From contig NZ_BAFW01000016.1 of assembly GCF_000308535.1 (NCBI RefSeq), positions 1-64,000 of the forward strand: a stretch of 64,000 nt of DNA, given 5' to 3'. A program made the position numbers and the translations under genes. This stretch comes from Nocardia cerradoensis NBRC 101014. GTDB taxonomy: Bacteria > Actinomycetota > Actinomycetes > Mycobacteriales > Mycobacteriaceae. The notes below the pieces were generated by a model, which saw only the letters and a program-made list of their open reading frames with translations, ran no database searches and was not told the DNA's origin. Shown piece after piece: positions 61,713 to 64,000 of this stretch (its first letter is position 1; every line of letters begins with the position of its first letter).

Positions 61713-63950
61713 ATGGGGCGTCGAGTATCCGGTGTGCTGGCTTTCGCTGTCCTGGTCGCGATCGCGATCGCGACGGCCTGGGAGCAGCAACCGCACGGAT
61801 ATCGCGACGTCGAGACCCCGGCCGGAGAGTTCAGTGCCGAGCGCGCGCTGGCGACGATCCGGGAGATCGCCTCGCGGCCGCATCCCGTCGGCACCGCCGA
61901 ACACGACCGGGTGCGCGACCATCTGGTGGCAAAGCTACGAGAACTGGGACTGGACACCGATGTTCACTACGGAGTGGGCCGGTATCCGGTGGACCCGCAT
62001 CGTGCGGTAGCGGTGCTGGGGGAGACCGGAAATATCGTCGCCCGCTGGCCGGGCAGCGCCGCGACCGGAACGATATATCTTGTCGCGCATTATGATTCGG
62101 TCCCGCCCGGCCCCGGCGCGAACGACGACGGGGCCGGCGTCGCGACCGTTGTGGAGGCGGTGCGCGCGCTGCGGGCGAGCGGACTGCGGCCGCGCAACGA
62201 TCTCGTGGTACTGCTCACCGATGCCGAAGAGGTGGGCCTGCTCGGCGCCGAGGCCTTCGCGAGCTCCGGCGGCGCCGATCCGCGCGGCGGTGTGGTGATC
62301 AATCACGAGGCGCGTGGCGCCGGCGGTCCGCCGATGCTGTGGCGGATCGGTCATCCCGATGCCGGGCTGATCGGCGTGGTCACCGGGGTGCCGCATCCGA
62401 ACACCGATTCGCTGTCCACGACGCTGGCCGGTGATCAGACCGGGAGCACCACCGACTTCGCGGCGCTCGATCCGCACGGCTTCCGGGTGCTCGATTGGGC
62501 CTTCGCCGGTCGAAATGCCTACTACCACAACCCGTTCGACGATCCGGACCACGTCGACCTCGCCACCGTGCAGCAATTCGGTGACAACACCACCGCCGCG
62601 GCACGCGAATTCGCGGCGCGGGATCTGCGGGCCACGGCCGATCAGCCGGATCGCGCGTATTTCCCGCTGCCGTTCGGTGTGCTGGTGGTACTGCCGCTGT
62701 GGGTGGTGGTCGCGGCCGCGATGGCGTCGGTGCTGCTCGTGGCCTGGGTGGTGTGGCGGATCCACCGGACCGGGGAGGCGACGATCGGCCGGACTCTGGG
62801 CGCGGCGGCGACCGCGCTGGTGGCGGTTCCGATCGGGATGGGCGTCGTCTATGGGGTGTGGACGGCGATCACGGCGATCCGCCCGGAGTACCGCGCGCTG
62901 TTCGTCGATCCCTACCGGCCGCAGTGCTACGGCGCGGCCGTGGTGACGGCGTGTGTGGCCGTCCTGGCCGCCTGGTACGCCCTGTCGCGGCGGCTGTTCG
63001 GGCCCTCCGCGACCGCCGTGGGTGTGCTGTGCGCGGTGACCGCGATCGGTGCGGTGGTCACGGCCCTGTCGCCGGCGGCGGGGGTGATGGTGGTGGCCCC
63101 GGCGCTCGCCGCCGTCGCCGGTGTCGTGCTGACGTTCCCGATGCCCGACCGTCTGCGGTTGCCGGTGCTCACCCTGTTCCTCGTCCCGGCGGCGGTATTC
63201 GCCGGTGGCACCGCGTACGCGGCGTTGCAGACCGGAATCGCCGCCGCCGCCTATCTCACCGCGCCCGTGGTGCTGGTTCTCGGTGGTTTGTTCACGCTGA
63301 CCCTGACTCATGCGTGGCCGAACCGCCGCGCCGTTCTGATCCCGGTCGCGGCGGTGGTCCTCACGGTGGCGCTCGCGGCGGCCGGGACGATCGTCGACCG
63401 GTTCGACGCTCGACATCCACTGATGTCGCAACTGTCGTACGCGCTGGATGCGAACAGTCGCGAGGCGCAGTGGATTTCCACCGCGGCGCCGGATCGATGG
63501 ACGCGGACATTCGTCGAATCCGGTTCCGCACAGGGAGCATTCGCACAGTTGTGGACCGACGCGGCGGCCGTCGGCGCCGCCCCGGTGCACGACCTCTCCG
63601 GTCCGGCGGCCGACATTCTCTCCGATCGCACCGAGGCGGATCTGCGCACCGTGCGACTGCGGCTGCGATCCACGCGCGGGGCCACCTCCGTCGCGCTGCG
63701 GTATGCCGGGCAGATCCGCTCATTGACGGTCGCGGGGCGCGACGTCACGCCGGTGCCGGCCGCGGGGTTCCGCTTCCACGCGCCGACGGCCGCGGGGGTC
63801 GAGGTCGAGGTCACGGCGCCGGCCGGGCCGCTCACCCTCCGGGCCGTCGATTACAGCTGGCTGCCCGACGCGCATCTCGCCGACGCGCCGGCGGACATCT
63901 ACTACCGGCAGGACAGCACGGTCGCGGTGTTCACCACCATCCGGTTGTGA
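61713..63950 (+). CDS. M28-family zinc aminopeptidase with large membrane domain
   Basis: A 745-residue membrane peptidase. An N-terminal hydrophobic anchor (about residues 7-23) is followed by an M28 catalytic domain. Zinc ligands and the general base are visible: His126 and Asp128 in VAHYDSVPPGPG, Asp138 in GANDDGAG, Glu172/Glu173 in LTDAEEVGLLG, and His198 in VINHEARG. About eight membrane segments (residues 325-580) and a beta-rich exported C-terminal domain complete it, like Fxna/YfbL-type proteins. It should trim N-terminal residues from extracytoplasmic peptides. Confidence 0.9.
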   Translation: MGRRVSGVLAFAVLVAIAIATAWEQQPHGYRDVETPAGEFSAERALATIREIASRPHPVGTAEHDRVRDHLVAKLRELGLDTDVHYGVGRYPVDPHRAVAVLGETGNIVARWPGSAATGTIYLVAHYDSVPPGPGANDDGAGVATVVEAVRALRASGLRPRNDLVVLLTDAEEVGLLGAEAFASSGGADPRGGVVINHEARGAGGPPMLWRIGHPDAGLIGVVTGVPHPNTDSLSTTLAGDQTGSTTDFAALDPHGFRVLDWAFAGRNAYYHNPFDDPDHVDLATVQQFGDNTTAAAREFAARDLRATADQPDRAYFPLPFGVLVVLPLWVVVAAAMASVLLVAWVVWRIHRTGEATIGRTLGAAATALVAVPIGMGVVYGVWTAITAIRPEYRALFVDPYRPQCYGAAVVTACVAVLAAWYALSRRLFGPSATAVGVLCAVTAIGAVVTALSPAAGVMVVAPALAAVAGVVLTFPMPDRLRLPVLTLFLVPAAVFAGGTAYAALQTGIAAAAYLTAPVVLVLGGLFTLTLTHAWPNRRAVLIPVAAVVLTVALAAAGTIVDRFDARHPLMSQLSYALDANSREAQWISTAAPDRWTRTFVESGSAQGAFAQLWTDAAAVGAAPVHDLSGPAADILSDRTEADLRTVRLRLRSTRGATSVALRYAGQIRSLTVAGRDVTPVPAAGFRFHAPTAAGVEVEVTAPAGPLTLRAVDYSWLPDAHLADAPADIYYRQDSTVAVFTTIRL

Positions 63951-63966
63951 ACACCGCGGCGGCGAA

Positions 63967-64000
63967 TCAGGATCCGGCCACGCCCTCGGCATAGTCGGCC
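63967..64000 (-). CDS. C-terminal end of a gene cut by the window edge
   Basis: On the minus strand the last ten codons read ADYAEGVAGS and then TGA (63969-63967). They are GC-rich at third positions like other genes here, and the gene converges on the M28 peptidase with 16 bp between. It is too short to identify. Its reality depends on sequence beyond the window. Confidence 0.4.
   Translation of the reverse strand, partial: ADYAEGVAGS

Noticed and set aside
1..64000. Insertion sequences, integrases or prophage genes
   Set aside because: No transposase, integrase, recombinase or phage structural motif was recognised in any frame, despite the tRNA-associated repeats near 58.1 kb.

Overview
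The window reads as a chromosomal segment of a high-GC mycolic-acid actinobacterium, most likely Nocardia or a close relative. Coding positions are strongly GC-biased at the third codon base. The gene content is rich in acyl-CoA, P450, F420, TetR and LuxR-type functions. Several gene blocks match the order seen in Mycobacterium tuberculosis: accD3-like / echA6-like / Rv0906-like / Rv0909-like, and an Rv2325c/Rv2326c-like ECF transporter. No transposase, integrase, CRISPR array or phage gene was seen.

Layout. 1-2.8 kb: a conservon (cvn) operon whose sensor-kinase gene is cut by the window edge and ends in a long GLPQR-repeat tail. 2.8-11.6 kb: a mycobacteria-like block with a fused carboxyltransferase, an aldo-keto reductase, an FAD monooxygenase with a low-complexity insert, an EchA6-like crotonase lacking both catalytic glutamates, a metallo-beta-lactamase-fold protein, an orphan antitoxin-like protein and LigD. 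11.6-15.5 kb: a secreted protein and a two-gene ECF transporter with S-like membrane domain plus two ATPases in one chain. 15.5-24.4 kb: Baeyer-Villiger-type monooxygenase, CpdA-like phosphodiesterase, pseudouridine synthase, acyl-CoA dehydrogenase, TetR, P450 and an APC permease. 24.5-33.3 kb: NlpC/P60 hydrolase, MHYT membrane sensor, F420/Ddn-like protein with a MarR regulator, lipoprotein metalloprotease, fatty-acid desaturase, a P450 broken by an apparent one-base deletion, a SigJ-like sigma factor and a DUF3298-type lipoprotein. 33.3-39.3 kb: ABC exporter, PAS-GGDEF cyclase, FAD hydroxylase, a Gly/Trp-repeat secreted protein, DUF1801 and VOC proteins.

39.4-53.9 kb is the most distinctive part: two large LuxR-type ATPase regulators, then an LCM-type methyltransferase divergent from a dimodular NRPS (C-A-T-C-A-T-TE) that overlaps a small uncharacterised gene. 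Both adenylation domains have almost the same predicted pocket residues, and the first condensation domain carries an apparent one-base deletion. This looks like a compact peptide pathway that I cannot match to a known product. 54.1-57.9 kb: a TetR gene divergent from three overlapping or closely spaced genes, two paralogous dihydroxyphthalate-decarboxylase-like proteins and an amidohydrolase-type decarboxylase, with two matching candidate operators between. 57.9-58.6 kb: tRNA-Arg(CCT), T-arm-like repeats and a gene remnant. 58.7-64 kb: Acg-like nitroreductase divergent from a universal stress protein, a luciferase-like F420 oxidoreductase, an M28 membrane peptidase and the tail of one further gene.

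The two frameshifts (P450 near 30215, NRPS near 46996) are both single missing G/C bases in short homopolymers. They may be sequencing or assembly errors rather than true mutations.
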